Shown here one piece after another: positions 36,982-46,256 of a DNA stretch of 64,000 nt. The position numbers and the translations under genes are program-made. Within the stretch, counting starts at the first letter, position 1, and each line of letters starts with the position of its first letter. Under the pieces are notes generated by a model. That model worked only from the letters and a program-made list of their open reading frames with translations, was not told where the DNA came from and did no database searches. The stretch is from Halorussus lipolyticus (GTDB taxonomy: Archaea; Halobacteriota; Halobacteria; Halobacteriales; Haladaptataceae). Location of the stretch: positions 620,001-684,000 of the forward strand of contig NZ_CP119804.1 in assembly GCF_029338375.1 (NCBI RefSeq), written 5' to 3'.

Positions 36982-37923
36982 ATGCCATCCGACGTACCCG
37001 GCATCCACCACGTCACGGCCATCGCCAGCGACCCGAGCGAGAACCTCGAATTTTACACGAGGACGCTCGGACTGCGACTGGTCAAGCGGAGCGTGAATCA
37101 GGACGACGTGTCGGTCTACCACCTGTTCTACGGTGACTACGGCGGGAGTCCCGGAACCAGCATGACGTTCTTCCCCTACGAGGGCGCACAACAGGGGCAA
37201 GTCGGCACCGGACAGGTCAGCACGACGGCCTTCCTGATTCCGGGCGAATCAGTCGGTTTCTGGGTCGAGCGCCTCGCAGACGCCGGGGTCGATGCCGACG
37301 ACCCGCGCGAGCGATTCGGCGACACCGTGATTCCTTTCCGGGACCCCGACGGCCTGCACCTCGAACTGGTGGCCCGCGAGGACGCCCCGGCAGGCGACCC
37401 GCCAGACGGGCCGGTGCCCGACGAACACGCGATTCGGGGCTTCTTCGGGGTGACGCTCTCGCTGGAGTCGGCCGAACCGACCGCGGACCTGCTGGAGACG
37501 ATGGGGTTCCGAGAGACCGACAGCGAGCGCCACTGCCGGCGCTACGAGGCCGACGGCGAACTCGGCTACGTCGTGGACGTGTACGAGGACCCGCAGGCCC
37601 AGCGGGGCCGACCCGGCGCGGGGACGGTCCACCACGTCGCGTTTCAGGTGACGCGCGAGGACCAACCGGAGTGGCGCGAGATGCTGACCAGCCACGGTCT
37701 CCGGCCGACCGAGATAATCGACCGGAAGTGGTTCGAGTCGGTCTACGCCCGGACGAAGGGCGGCGTTCTCTTCGAGTTCGCCACGAAGGAACCGGGCTAC
37801 ACCGTGGACGAGGACATCGAGGAACTCGGCCAGCGCCTCGTCCTCCCGGAGTGGCTTGAAGACCGCCGCGACGAGATAGAAGCGAACCTCCCGGCGTTGC
37901 CGACCGGCGGGTCGGGCGAGTAG
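36982..37923 (+). CDS. Ring-cleaving dioxygenase, VOC family (MhqO-like)
   Basis: A 313-residue protein of two vicinal-oxygen-chelate modules. The probable Fe ligands are H10 (GIHHVT), H218 (TVHHVAF) and E265 (LFEFAT). Members open hydroquinone or catechol rings; Bacillus MhqO works on hydroquinones as part of quinone stress defence. The protein has normal length, no signal and its own promoter. The natural substrate in haloarchaea is unknown. Confidence 0.88.
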   Translation: MPSDVPGIHHVTAIASDPSENLEFYTRTLGLRLVKRSVNQDDVSVYHLFYGDYGGSPGTSMTFFPYEGAQQGQVGTGQVSTTAFLIPGESVGFWVERLADAGVDADDPRERFGDTVIPFRDPDGLHLELVAREDAPAGDPPDGPVPDEHAIRGFFGVTLSLESAEPTADLLETMGFRETDSERHCRRYEADGELGYVVDVYEDPQAQRGRPGAGTVHHVAFQVTREDQPEWREMLTSHGLRPTEIIDRKWFESVYARTKGGVLFEFATKEPGYTVDEDIEELGQRLVLPEWLEDRRDEIEANLPALPTGGSGE

Positions 37924-37949
37924 CGCGCCGACTGCGAGCGAAGCGAGGG

Positions 37950-38135
37950 TTTACATCTGAAGACGGGACGAACCCCGCCCGGACGCTTCGCGCGGTCACG
38001 CGAGCGGCGCGAGTGTAACCGGCGAAAATCGAAGGTTTTCGTGATGTGGCAAATCTTCGATTTGCAACACCTCGGAAGACGCGGTTTGTCTTCCGGTGGT
38101 CACGCCGGAGTCGGGGTCAGGGACCGCCAGTCTGA
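37950..38135 (-). repeat. Dispersed repeat B, copy 5 (half form with extra hairpins)
   Basis: The GCGGTCACGCGAGCGG module is followed by GAAAATCGAAGGTTTTC and GCAAATCTTCGATTTGC hairpins (about 38032-38065), then the GGAAGAC hairpin (38074-38094) and a tail shared with copy 4. It fills the 362-nt gap between convergent genes; no gene is seen there. Confidence 0.65.
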
Positions 38136-38285
38136 GTAGCCCGCGAGGGCCGAGCCAACTTGGGGCAATCCAAAGAATCGTCAAAGACGCATCTACCAAC
38201 TCTAAAGAATCCTATAGACGTGTCGCTGGTCGCGGGCGGAAGCGGCAACTCAGCGGTGGCGGGCCACCAGCGCGCACCGGACCGG

Positions 38286-40469
38286 TTAGCTCTGGGTGTC
38301 GGTTGCGAGTTGCGGACGTAGCGTCGCACGAGCAGTCGAGTTACCGTCGTTCCGGCCCGAGACGGACTTGTTCGGCGACGAGTTCACCGCGCGGAGACGC
38401 GTCTCCATCCCGGCGTACTCCGGCACCGCGTCGGGGACGTAGGCCGCCGCGCCGTTGCAGTTGCGGGCGACGAGACAGACCTCCCGAGCGGGCGAGAGCG
38501 CCGCGAGCGTACCGTTAGCCTGCCGAACCGGGAGTTCGAGGCGATAGGAGAACCCACTGCCGGCGTCGCTGACGAACACCTGCACCACGATTTCGTCCTC
38601 GGGGCCGACCGAGACGCTGGCGTTCTCGCCGACCGCGGCGACTCCGGGACCGGCGAGCCGTGCGGTCCCGTTCGCAACTCGGAGGCCGACCGAAACGTTC
38701 CCGGCGGTTCCGTTCCCGAGCGTCCCGTTCACGCCGTAGTAGGCCGATTCGCCGCCGGTCGAGAGTCGGGCCGAGACCCCTGTCGCGCGGTCCGGAACTC
38801 CGAGCGTGGCGTCCAGCGCGATGGCCTCGCTCCGGACCACCCGGACGCGCTGAAGCGCCGGTTCGACCGACTCGCCGGTGTAGGGTGCCCACTCGCCCCG
38901 GTAGACGTATCTGTAGTAGGTTCGGTCGGGGTACGCCGTGGCGACTCGAAGACTCTCCTCGCCGTCGAGGGCGTACACCACGTCGCCGTCGAAACCGGGG
39001 TCGTTCCGGAGAACTTGGAAGGGGTGGTTGAGCCAGTCGCCGTAGGGCGTCGGCAGGAAGACCACGGCGTCGGAGAGGTTTCGCTCCTCGAACGGTTGGT
39101 AGGCGTCCTCGTACTCGGCCGTGATTTCGGCGTGTTCCGAGACCGGACCGGCGAGGACTCCCGCAGTCGCTCCCGAAATCACGAGCATCCCGACGAGCGC
39201 GACCCCGACGGCGACCTGCCGCGGCCGAGACGCGCCGAATCGGTCGCTGGCAAGTTCGCCCGCGCGGTCGATTCCCCGAAGCGCCGCGCTGGCCGCGAAC
39301 GCCGCGGTCGGCACCAGCAAATCGAAGTGGTAGTAGGGGCCGAGCGTATCCACGAGGCCGTCGTCGGGAACTTCGAGCGCGCCCAAGACGTTCAAATTGC
39401 CCCAGAAGTAGACGTTGCCGACGACGACCGAGACGAACAGGCCGGCCAGAATCGCCGTCGCCTGCGCGTCGGTGAAGTCGGCCGACCAGTCGGCGGGCCG
39501 GAGTCCCGCGCGTCGGAGGAACGCGCCGACTCCGAGGACAGCGAGGAGCGTCCCGACCGGCCCGCCGACCACCCACTCGGTGAACAACAGCGTTACGACC
39601 TCGGCGTTCGCCCGGAGCGCCAGCGCCGGGGTGTAGTCCCGCGCGTAGCCCAGAATCTCGCGGTGGCCGAACCCCAGACCGTCGTGGGGCGCGAACGCGG
39701 CGTAGGGGAAGGTGAACGCCGAACCGGTCATCATCGCGTTGTAGCCGAGCGCGGCCGCCACCCCGACCAGTCCCCCGAGCGCGGTCAGCGAAAGCCGAGT
39801 CAGGCGTTTCGCCGAGGGACCGGCCCACAGCGAGTAGCCCGCGTGGGCGATGAACGGCGTTGCGAACAGGACCGCGGTGTAGGGCCGCGCGAAGAACGCC
39901 GCGCCGACGGCGAGGCCCGCCAACAGGGCGTAGCCTTGCATCTCCCGACCGGTACTGTCGTCTGCCTCCCGCCGGGCCGACCGGAGGTAGGCGAACGCGA
40001 ACAGGAGGTTCCAGAGCGTCGTCGGCGCGTAGGGCAGGAACACCGACGAGTCGACGAGGAACAGCGGCGAGGCGAGCAGAAAGGTGCCGGCGAGCAGACC
40101 GGTCCGCCTGTCGAAGGCCTCGGTAGCGACGGCCACGGTCAGCGCCACGTTGCCGACAGCAATCAGAGCGAGCGAGAGCCGAAATCCGCCCAGAAGCTTC
40201 CCGACCGCGAACATCGCGGCCGGAACCGGCGCGTACTTGGGATACATCGACGCACCGTCTCGGACGAAGAACCACGGCCGGAAGGCCTCGGGGACCGGCG
40301 GCGCAATCGAAAACTGGCCCTCCAACAGCATCGCGGACTGCTGGAGATAGACCGCCTCGTCGTGGTTGGTCGTGTGGTACGGGAACAGTTCTGTCGCAAT
40401 CAGCAGGACGACCCCGCCCGCGAACAGCGACAGGACCGCCGAAAAGAGCCGAAACCGCCGCCGATTCAT
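38286..40469 (-). CDS. GT39-like membrane glycosyltransferase
   Basis: A 727-residue polytopic protein. About 12 hydrophobic helices follow from residue 10 to 430. NHDEAVYLQQSAML after the first helix resembles the acidic loop of GT-C enzymes such as ArnT and protein O-mannosyltransferases, which use a lipid-linked sugar and act outside the membrane. A large outside domain (about 450-727) is rich in NxS/T sequons. The gene starts only 4 nt after the stop of the iron ABC ATPase gene, so it is probably part of that iron-regulated operon. Sugar and target are unknown. Confidence 0.75.
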   Translation of the reverse strand: MNRRRFRLFSAVLSLFAGGVVLLIATELFPYHTTNHDEAVYLQQSAMLLEGQFSIAPPVPEAFRPWFFVRDGASMYPKYAPVPAAMFAVGKLLGGFRLSLALIAVGNVALTVAVATEAFDRRTGLLAGTFLLASPLFLVDSSVFLPYAPTTLWNLLFAFAYLRSARREADDSTGREMQGYALLAGLAVGAAFFARPYTAVLFATPFIAHAGYSLWAGPSAKRLTRLSLTALGGLVGVAAALGYNAMMTGSAFTFPYAAFAPHDGLGFGHREILGYARDYTPALALRANAEVVTLLFTEWVVGGPVGTLLAVLGVGAFLRRAGLRPADWSADFTDAQATAILAGLFVSVVVGNVYFWGNLNVLGALEVPDDGLVDTLGPYYHFDLLVPTAAFAASAALRGIDRAGELASDRFGASRPRQVAVGVALVGMLVISGATAGVLAGPVSEHAEITAEYEDAYQPFEERNLSDAVVFLPTPYGDWLNHPFQVLRNDPGFDGDVVYALDGEESLRVATAYPDRTYYRYVYRGEWAPYTGESVEPALQRVRVVRSEAIALDATLGVPDRATGVSARLSTGGESAYYGVNGTLGNGTAGNVSVGLRVANGTARLAGPGVAAVGENASVSVGPEDEIVVQVFVSDAGSGFSYRLELPVRQANGTLAALSPAREVCLVARNCNGAAAYVPDAVPEYAGMETRLRAVNSSPNKSVSGRNDGNSTARATLRPQLATDTQS

Positions 40470-40473
40470 CGGT

Positions 40474-41694
40474 TCATCGAGGACGCGCAGACTCGGAAAC
40501 CCGGTCGGTTATCGACTCGTCGTCGCCGTCGTCCTCCGGCGGGTACCACGCCAGCGTGTGGTCGGCGTCCAACTCGACCCGGACCGGTTTGCCGATGTCT
40601 AACTCCTTGACGTGGTTGTGCTGGCAGTGAACCAAGTCGCCGTTTTCGAGTTCGACCCGGTAGACGAAGGAGGGGCCGGTGTACTGGCGGTGGACGATGT
40701 GGCCGTCTGCCTCCGCTTCGTCCACGACGGTCGCTCGCAGGTCGTCGGGCCGGACCAACACGTCGAGGTCGGTGCCCGCGTACTCGGTCGTCAGGCCGTT
40801 GAGGCGCTGTGGCGCGAAGTTCCCGATTGGCGTCACGACCGTCCCCTCCTCGTGCCACGCCGAGAGGAACCCGGCCTGCCCGAGGAAGGAGGCCACGAAC
40901 CGGGATTCGGGATGCTCGAAGACGGTCTCGGGCGTATCGACCTGCTCGACCTGCCCGTCGTTCATCACGGCCACCCGGTCGGAAATCGAGAGGGCCTCCT
41001 CTTGGTCGTGGGTGACCGAGACGGCGGTCACGCCCGCCTCCTTCAGAATCTGGCGGACCTCCTCGCGCATCTCGACTCGGAGTCGCACGTCGAGGTTCGA
41101 GAAGGGTTCGTCAAGCAGGAGAATCTCGGGTTCCGGCGCGAGCGACCGAGCGAGGGCAACGCGCTGTTGCTGGCCGCCCGACAACTCGTCGGGCGTGGCC
41201 TCGCGGTGGCCCGAGAGGTCCACGAGTTCGAGGAGTTCGTCCACGCGGCGTTCGGTCTCGTCGTCGTCGGCCTCGGTGAGGCCGAACGCGACGTTCTCGG
41301 CGACCGTGAGGTGCGGGAACAGCGCGAAGTCCTGAAAGACCAGTCCCACGTCTCGGTCCTCTGGTTTGACGAACTGGGATTCGTCGGCCACCACGTCGCC
41401 ACCGAGACGGACCTCGCCGCCGTCGGGGCGTTCGAGGCCCGCCATCATCCGGAGCGTCGTGGTCTTGCCGCACCCCGAGGGGCCGAGCAGAGTCAGTAGT
41501 TCCCCCTCGCGGACCGACAGCGAGAGCGAATCGACCGCGGTCTCCGCGGCGTACTCTTTGACCACGCCGTCGAGTTCCAGCACCGTCTCGTGGTCGGTGT
41601 CGTCGCTCTCTCGTCGCGCTTCGGCGGCGGCCGCGGGTTCTGAGTCGATTCCGTCCATCGTTTTGGAGTCGTCGTGTAGCAGTTCTCTAGGCAT
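40474..41694 (-). CDS. ABC transporter ATP-binding protein, Fe(3+)-type
   Basis: A 406-residue ATPase for the operon's importer. Walker A GPSGCGKTT (71-79), Q-loop Q121, signature LSGGQQQR (171-178), Walker B ILLLDEPFSNLD (191-202) and H-loop H229 are complete. The C-terminal about 130 residues form a TOBE-like domain, as in FbpC/PotA types. Its first 40 residues are an acidic extension; the start at 41694 overlaps the permease end by 8 nt, consistent with coupling. A start at residue 13 is also possible. Confidence 0.93.
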   Translation of the reverse strand: MPRELLHDDSKTMDGIDSEPAAAAEARRESDDTDHETVLELDGVVKEYAAETAVDSLSLSVREGELLTLLGPSGCGKTTTLRMMAGLERPDGGEVRLGGDVVADESQFVKPEDRDVGLVFQDFALFPHLTVAENVAFGLTEADDDETERRVDELLELVDLSGHREATPDELSGGQQQRVALARSLAPEPEILLLDEPFSNLDVRLRVEMREEVRQILKEAGVTAVSVTHDQEEALSISDRVAVMNDGQVEQVDTPETVFEHPESRFVASFLGQAGFLSAWHEEGTVVTPIGNFAPQRLNGLTTEYAGTDLDVLVRPDDLRATVVDEAEADGHIVHRQYTGPSFVYRVELENGDLVHCQHNHVKELDIGKPVRVELDADHTLAWYPPEDDGDDESITDRVSESARPR

Positions 41695-43324
41695 CGTTCT
41701 CTCCTTTCTGACTGACGAGGCTCCCGTCCTGCTTGAGTAGCACCAGCATCGAGAGCGCCGAGACGGCCACGAGGACGAGCGCGGGGACCGCGGCCTGCCC
41801 GTAGTACCCCGCGTCCTGCACTCGCCAGATGTAGGTGACGAGGGTTTCAAAACCTGTCGGACGCACCAGCAGGGTCGCGGGTAGTTCCTTCATCGTTGTC
41901 AGGAACACCAGCGCCGCGCCCGCCACCACGCCGGGTTTGACCAGCGGGAAGGTCACCCGCCGGAAGGCGGATTTCGGCGTCTCGCCGAGCGTTCGGGCGG
42001 CCTCGGTGAGTTTGGGGTCAACCTGAAGCACCGACGAGCGAATCGCGCCGACGGCTTGGGGCAGGAACCGGACCACGTAGGCGAACACCAGCAGAGGGAC
42101 GGTCTGGTAGACCGCCGGGGCGTTCGCCGACGCGAAGTAGACCAGCGCGAGGCCCAGCACGACGCCGGGAGTCGCGTAGCCGACGTAGCTCAGGCGCTCG
42201 AACAGCGTGGCGAGTCGGGAGTCCGAGCGTCCCGAGAAGTACGCCACCGGGAGCGCGCCGAGGGTCGCGGCCACCGCGGCCAGCCCAGCGACCCACACCG
42301 AGTTCAGGCCGAAGTATAGCTGGAACTCGAAGCCGCCGCCGGTGTAGCCCGGTCCGCTCCGGGTCAGCCACATGAACAGAATGCCGACCGGCACGGCCAG
42401 ACAGAGCGCGGCGACCAGCGCGCAGAACAGGAGCGCCGGAACCTTCCAGAGGCCAAGCGAGATACGGACCGACCCCGACCCGCGAGAGACGTGCGCGCCC
42501 TCCTCGCTGTCGGCGATGCGGTTCTCCAGCGCGAGGATGACCGCCGCGAGTCCGAGGAGTTGGAGCGACAGCAGGGCCGCGAAGTTCTGTTGCCACATGC
42601 TGACGTAGATTTTCCGGGTGAACACGTCGAAGTGCATGATGGCGGGAGTACCAAAATCTGAGAGGGCGTAGAGCGCGACCAGCAGACTCCCGGCGGCGAT
42701 GCCGGGCGCGATTTGGGGCAGGGTCACCTTCCGGAATGCGGCCCAGCGCCCGTGGTTCAGCGTCCGGGCGGCCTCCATCAGCGTCCCGTCGAACGAGAGC
42801 AGAGAGGCCCGAGTCGTCAGGAACACGTAGGGGTAGGTGAACAGCGTGAGGACTAGTATCGCGCCTTCGACGCCGTAAATCGTCGGAATCTCAGAGATGC
42901 CGAGCGGCGCGAGTAAGTTCGAGAGGACGCCGTGGGGACCGAACGCCGAGACGAACGCGAACGCGCCGATGTAACTCGGCACGACTAGCGGGAGCGACGC
43001 TAAGACGGTCCAGAACCGCCGGAACGGGAGGTCGGTCTGAACGGTTAGGACCGCCAGCGGGACGCCGATGAGGACTGACCCGAGCGTGACGCCAGCGACG
43101 AGCGCGACGCTGTTGGTCAGGACCTCAACAGTGGTAGGTTGCGCCAGCAGTTCAACTGCGCGCTCGAAGCCGATTTCGAGCGACCGGAGGACTAGCCACG
43201 CGACCGGAAAGGCGACGGCCGCGGACACCGACCCCGCGAGGAGAACGAGGCCAATCGACGGCGACTCCTCGTCGTCGTCGGCGAGACGAGTGGCGAGTCC
43301 TCGAAGACGGTCGCTCACAGCCAT
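41687..43324 (-). CDS. ABC transporter permease, fused double-domain, Fe(3+)-type
   Basis: A 545-residue permease carrying two BPD_transp_1 halves, as in FbpB/SfuB iron importers. Each half has about six helices and an EAA-type loop: EAARTLNHGRWAAFRKVTLP in the first, and EAARTLGETPKSAFRRVTFP in the second. These loops dock on the ATPase. The ATG at 43324 overlaps the stop of the substrate-binding protein in an ATGA arrangement, and its own stop overlaps the ATPase start. Confidence 0.93.
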   Translation of the reverse strand: MAVSDRLRGLATRLADDDEESPSIGLVLLAGSVSAAVAFPVAWLVLRSLEIGFERAVELLAQPTTVEVLTNSVALVAGVTLGSVLIGVPLAVLTVQTDLPFRRFWTVLASLPLVVPSYIGAFAFVSAFGPHGVLSNLLAPLGISEIPTIYGVEGAILVLTLFTYPYVFLTTRASLLSFDGTLMEAARTLNHGRWAAFRKVTLPQIAPGIAAGSLLVALYALSDFGTPAIMHFDVFTRKIYVSMWQQNFAALLSLQLLGLAAVILALENRIADSEEGAHVSRGSGSVRISLGLWKVPALLFCALVAALCLAVPVGILFMWLTRSGPGYTGGGFEFQLYFGLNSVWVAGLAAVAATLGALPVAYFSGRSDSRLATLFERLSYVGYATPGVVLGLALVYFASANAPAVYQTVPLLVFAYVVRFLPQAVGAIRSSVLQVDPKLTEAARTLGETPKSAFRRVTFPLVKPGVVAGAALVFLTTMKELPATLLVRPTGFETLVTYIWRVQDAGYYGQAAVPALVLVAVSALSMLVLLKQDGSLVSQKGENDA

Positions 43325-44472
43325 CAGAGGACACCCACCTCGCGCATCAGTTTCAGGGTCGGTTCGAGGTTCGAGAGCTTCGAGAGGTCGATTTCCGGGG
43401 GCGCGAGTTCGTCAACCGTCGGAAGCGGGCCGACCGGTTCGACCTCCGGAATCATCGGGTAGGCGAACGTGGTCGTGGCGAAGAACTCCTGTGCCTCCGC
43501 CGAGAGGAGGTGGCGGATGAAGTCAGCCGCGAGTTCCTGCTGGTCGGTGCCCTCGATGATTTCGGTGCCCGAGACGTTGACCAGACCGCCCGCGTCGCCC
43601 TTGGTGAACGCGAGGTCCAGCGGGGCGTCGGGCCGCGACGAGAGGACCCGGAGCGCGTAGTAGTGGTTGGCGAACCCGGCCTTGATTTCGCCGTCTGCGA
43701 CCGCGTTCGAGACGAGGAACTCGTCGGGGTACTCGGTGATGTTCTGGTTCTGCATCCCCGTCAGCCACTGCTTGGTGGCGTCCTCGTCCTTGAGAAGACG
43801 CATCGCGGTGACGAACGACTTGAACGCGCCGTAGGTGGGTGCCCAGCCCATCGTCCCCTTCAGACCGGAGTTCTCGGTGAACGCCTGAACTTTGTTCGGA
43901 ATGTCGGATTCCGAGAAGTGGTCGGTGTTGTAGGGAACCGACCGGGCGCGGCCAGCGATGCCAACCCAGTCACCGTCGCCGTCGCGGAAGCCCTTCGGGA
44001 CCGGGTTCAGCACGCGGTCCGGGAGGGTAGTAGTCACGCCCGCGTCGGCGACGATGCCCAGCGAGGTGGAGTCGATGGACCAGAACACGTCGGCCGGGGA
44101 CTGGCCGCCCTTGGTCTCCTCGACGATGGTGTTGGCCAGTTGGGTCGAGGAGGCCATCCGAGTCTTGGCGGTGAAGCCCGAGTACTTCTTCTCCAGCAGT
44201 CTGACGAGGTTCTCGTAGAGGCCGCCCTCGCCGCCGCCGAGGTAGACGTTCAGCGTGCCCTCTAAGTCCGGCAGGTCGTCCATCGAGGTGCCGCCCGGCG
44301 CGGACCGGGACTCGACCAGCGGTCCGGACCCGCGGAAGTCAGACAGCGAGAGCGACGAACCGCTCTCCTGTTGGTTCGTGAACCGACCGATACAGCCTGA
44401 CAGCCCTGCCGTCGCGCCGACCGCACTCGACGCGAGAAGCCGACGACGTGTCCACATGCGACGCTCGCTCAT
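43324..44472 (-). CDS. Fe(3+) ABC transporter substrate-binding lipoprotein
   Basis: A 382-residue exported binding protein. A Tat lipoprotein signal (TRRRLLASSAVGATAGLSGC) gives Cys27 for lipid attachment. After a linker, LNVYLGGGEGGLYENLVRLL opens the two-lobe fold. ETKGGQSPADVFWS and a NHYYALR segment with paired Tyr match FutA/FbpA proteins, where Tyr residues hold ferric iron. It starts the operon with permease and ATPase, and an iron-box palindrome lies 9 nt before its start codon, so iron repression is probable. Confidence 0.92.
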   Translation of the reverse strand: MSERRMWTRRRLLASSAVGATAGLSGCIGRFTNQQESGSSLSLSDFRGSGPLVESRSAPGGTSMDDLPDLEGTLNVYLGGGEGGLYENLVRLLEKKYSGFTAKTRMASSTQLANTIVEETKGGQSPADVFWSIDSTSLGIVADAGVTTTLPDRVLNPVPKGFRDGDGDWVGIAGRARSVPYNTDHFSESDIPNKVQAFTENSGLKGTMGWAPTYGAFKSFVTAMRLLKDEDATKQWLTGMQNQNITEYPDEFLVSNAVADGEIKAGFANHYYALRVLSSRPDAPLDLAFTKGDAGGLVNVSGTEIIEGTDQQELAADFIRHLLSAEAQEFFATTTFAYPMIPEVEPVGPLPTVDELAPPEIDLSKLSNLEPTLKLMREVGVL

Positions 44473-44480
44473 GTTTAGAA

Positions 44481-44494
44481 TTAGGCTTGCCTAA
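44481..44494 (-). promoter_or_regulatory. Iron-box palindrome in the iron ABC promoter
   Basis: TTAGGCTTGCCTAA is a perfect TTAGG-N4-CCTAA inverted repeat, like the DtxR/IdeR consensus. It lies between a TATA-like box (44498-44507 on the minus strand) and the start codon at 44472, where a bound repressor would block initiation. Confidence 0.75.
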
Positions 44495-44581
44495 AACTCT
44501 TATACTTACCGATTCGAGCCTCAAACCGGCCCGCGGACAATCAATCGTCGGCGATGGGGTCGTCTCGATAGCCCTCGGCGG

Positions 44582-45745
44582 TCAGTCGTCGGCCGGTGCG
44601 GGCGCGGTCTGGAGCGACTGGAGTTCGTCCAGCGCAGACAGCCAATCGAGCATGTATTCGCCCACGTAGTTGAAGAATCCGCCGTTTTCGTACTCGTCGT
44701 AGTCGCCCTCGGCGAGTTCGGTCGCCATCTCCTCGAAGACGCCAGCGTAGGAGTCGGCGTTTGTGGCGGTTTCGTCCACGATTTCCCAGAGGTGTTCGTT
44801 GAGTTCGAGACCGGGCACCTCGTTGTTCAGGTCGCCGAAGGTAGAGCGAGGAGCCTTGTTGTGTTCGCACAGCGGGAACCCGTTGTAGATGGTCTTGTCC
44901 AGCACGTCACAGGCCCGCTTGAGGAAGACGCCCGACCAGATGTCGTCGAACCGGCCCACGTCCCACTTGTTCTCGTCCATCGGGAGTTGGTAGAAGGCGG
45001 GGATGACCTCGCGCTCGAAGGCGAGGTTCATCGAGCAGACGGTGAGGTAGTTGCCCTCGCCAGCGACGAAATCGCCGGTGTAGTCGGCTTTGGAGGTCCG
45101 GGTCTGGGCCTGCCCCTGCAAGTCGCCGTCCATCAGGATTCGCACGGCGTCTAAGTCCGGCACGTTGGTCCAGAGGCCCTGCGAGGCCACCACGTCGGAG
45201 ATTTCGGTCGTGGCGGTCTCGACCGTCTCGTCCATCGCGGCGTAGGGGTATCCTCGGGGGTAGAGACCGTGGTCCTCGAAGTTCTGGTAGAGGACGTTGA
45301 CCCAGTTTTCGTCAGACGAGACCTCCTCGATTTCGCCCTCGTAGTCGAGGTTCCGCATGTGGCGACCGAAGAAGTCGAAGTCGTCGTGGGGCAGGGTGTC
45401 GTCGTCGATGAAAAAGCCGTAGTCGAAGTCGTTGGCCCAGATGTACAACAGGCCGAAACTCGTCTCGGCGTGACTCGCAGACGGGACGACGTGGCCGTAC
45501 TCCGCGATACCGTGGTCTTCGTACCACTCCTCGCGCCGGGTACCGTCGAAGACTTCGCCCGAGACGCCCTCGTCGGCCAGCATGTCGGCCATCTCCTCGG
45601 TGTCGCAGAAGTCCTCGGTCACCAGCAGGACGTGAAGTCGGTCCAAGTCGAAGCCGTGTTCGCGGGCGTTGTCGAAGTAGGCCCGCATGCACTCGTACTC
45701 TCGTATCGTCGGGACGACGACGCAGATGTCCTCGGTCGCGCTCAT
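44582..45745 (-). CDS. GT75-like (reversibly glycosylated polypeptide family) protein
   Basis: A 387-residue protein of the RGP/UDP-arabinopyranose-mutase-like family, often labelled alpha-1,4-glucan-protein synthase in haloarchaea. It opens ICVVVPTIREYECM, and FFIDDDTLPHDD (D114-D116) is the acidic metal and sugar-nucleotide site. The plant enzymes interconvert UDP-arabinose forms or self-glycosylate; the archaeal activity is not settled. It is transcribed toward the iron operon and has its own iron-box palindrome 20 nt before the start, so expression probably follows iron supply. Confidence 0.8.
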   Translation of the reverse strand: MSATEDICVVVPTIREYECMRAYFDNAREHGFDLDRLHVLLVTEDFCDTEEMADMLADEGVSGEVFDGTRREEWYEDHGIAEYGHVVPSASHAETSFGLLYIWANDFDYGFFIDDDTLPHDDFDFFGRHMRNLDYEGEIEEVSSDENWVNVLYQNFEDHGLYPRGYPYAAMDETVETATTEISDVVASQGLWTNVPDLDAVRILMDGDLQGQAQTRTSKADYTGDFVAGEGNYLTVCSMNLAFEREVIPAFYQLPMDENKWDVGRFDDIWSGVFLKRACDVLDKTIYNGFPLCEHNKAPRSTFGDLNNEVPGLELNEHLWEIVDETATNADSYAGVFEEMATELAEGDYDEYENGGFFNYVGEYMLDWLSALDELQSLQTAPAPADD

Positions 45746-45764
45746 TCGTTAGATTGGGGTTGGT

Positions 45765-45778
45765 TTAGGCAAACCTAA
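45765..45778 (-). promoter_or_regulatory. Iron-box palindrome in the GT75-like promoter
   Basis: TTAGGCAAACCTAA is the same TTAGG-N4-CCTAA repeat as at 44481-44494, here extended by one A/T pair on each side. It overlaps the probable TATA region of the gene starting at 45745. Confidence 0.72.
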
Positions 45779-45840
45779 AAGCTTGTCTATCCGCGCTCGC
45801 GGAGACCGGTTTAAGAGGCGTTTCCGGCCGTCTGGCGAAC

Positions 45841-46065
45841 ATGTCCGCGAGAGAACCCAAGCAGTTTATCGTGGTAACTACGCGCATGGTCTCGAACGAA
45901 CGCCAACTTCGGGTCGGCATCGCACTGCTGGTCGCCGCGGGCGCACTCCTGTTCGTCCCGACCGCACTCGGCGCGTTCACGCAGGCGTCGGCCGCCGTCG
46001 CGGTCCTCGGCCTCGCGGGCGGCGCGGTCCTCGTCGGGACGGCGGGCGACGAGCGGCCGGTGTGA
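45841..46065 (+). CDS. Small two-helix membrane protein
   Basis: A 74-residue protein with two hydrophobic helices (about 24-44 and 48-66) and charged ends. The start at 45841 fits a GTTTAAG box about 27 nt upstream; ATG 45886, which would give 59 residues, is the alternative. No motif is recognised. It is divergent from the GT75-like gene, with 95 nt between starts. Confidence 0.6.
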   Translation: MSAREPKQFIVVTTRMVSNERQLRVGIALLVAAGALLFVPTALGAFTQASAAVAVLGLAGGAVLVGTAGDERPV

Positions 46066-46256
46066 GTGCCCCAGTCTGAGTGCCGAGGAGAGACGCGAAG
46101 CGCGACAGTCGAATAGGGACAGTAAAATCATCGTTACAAATTTGATTTCATTGCTTTAATATCCGTGCTGTTTGTCGAGATGGCTCCTGTCGATGGACCG
46201 GAAGCAGACACGGACCCCGCAGATACGGTTTTACTTCGCCCCGTCGATGTGAGTCC

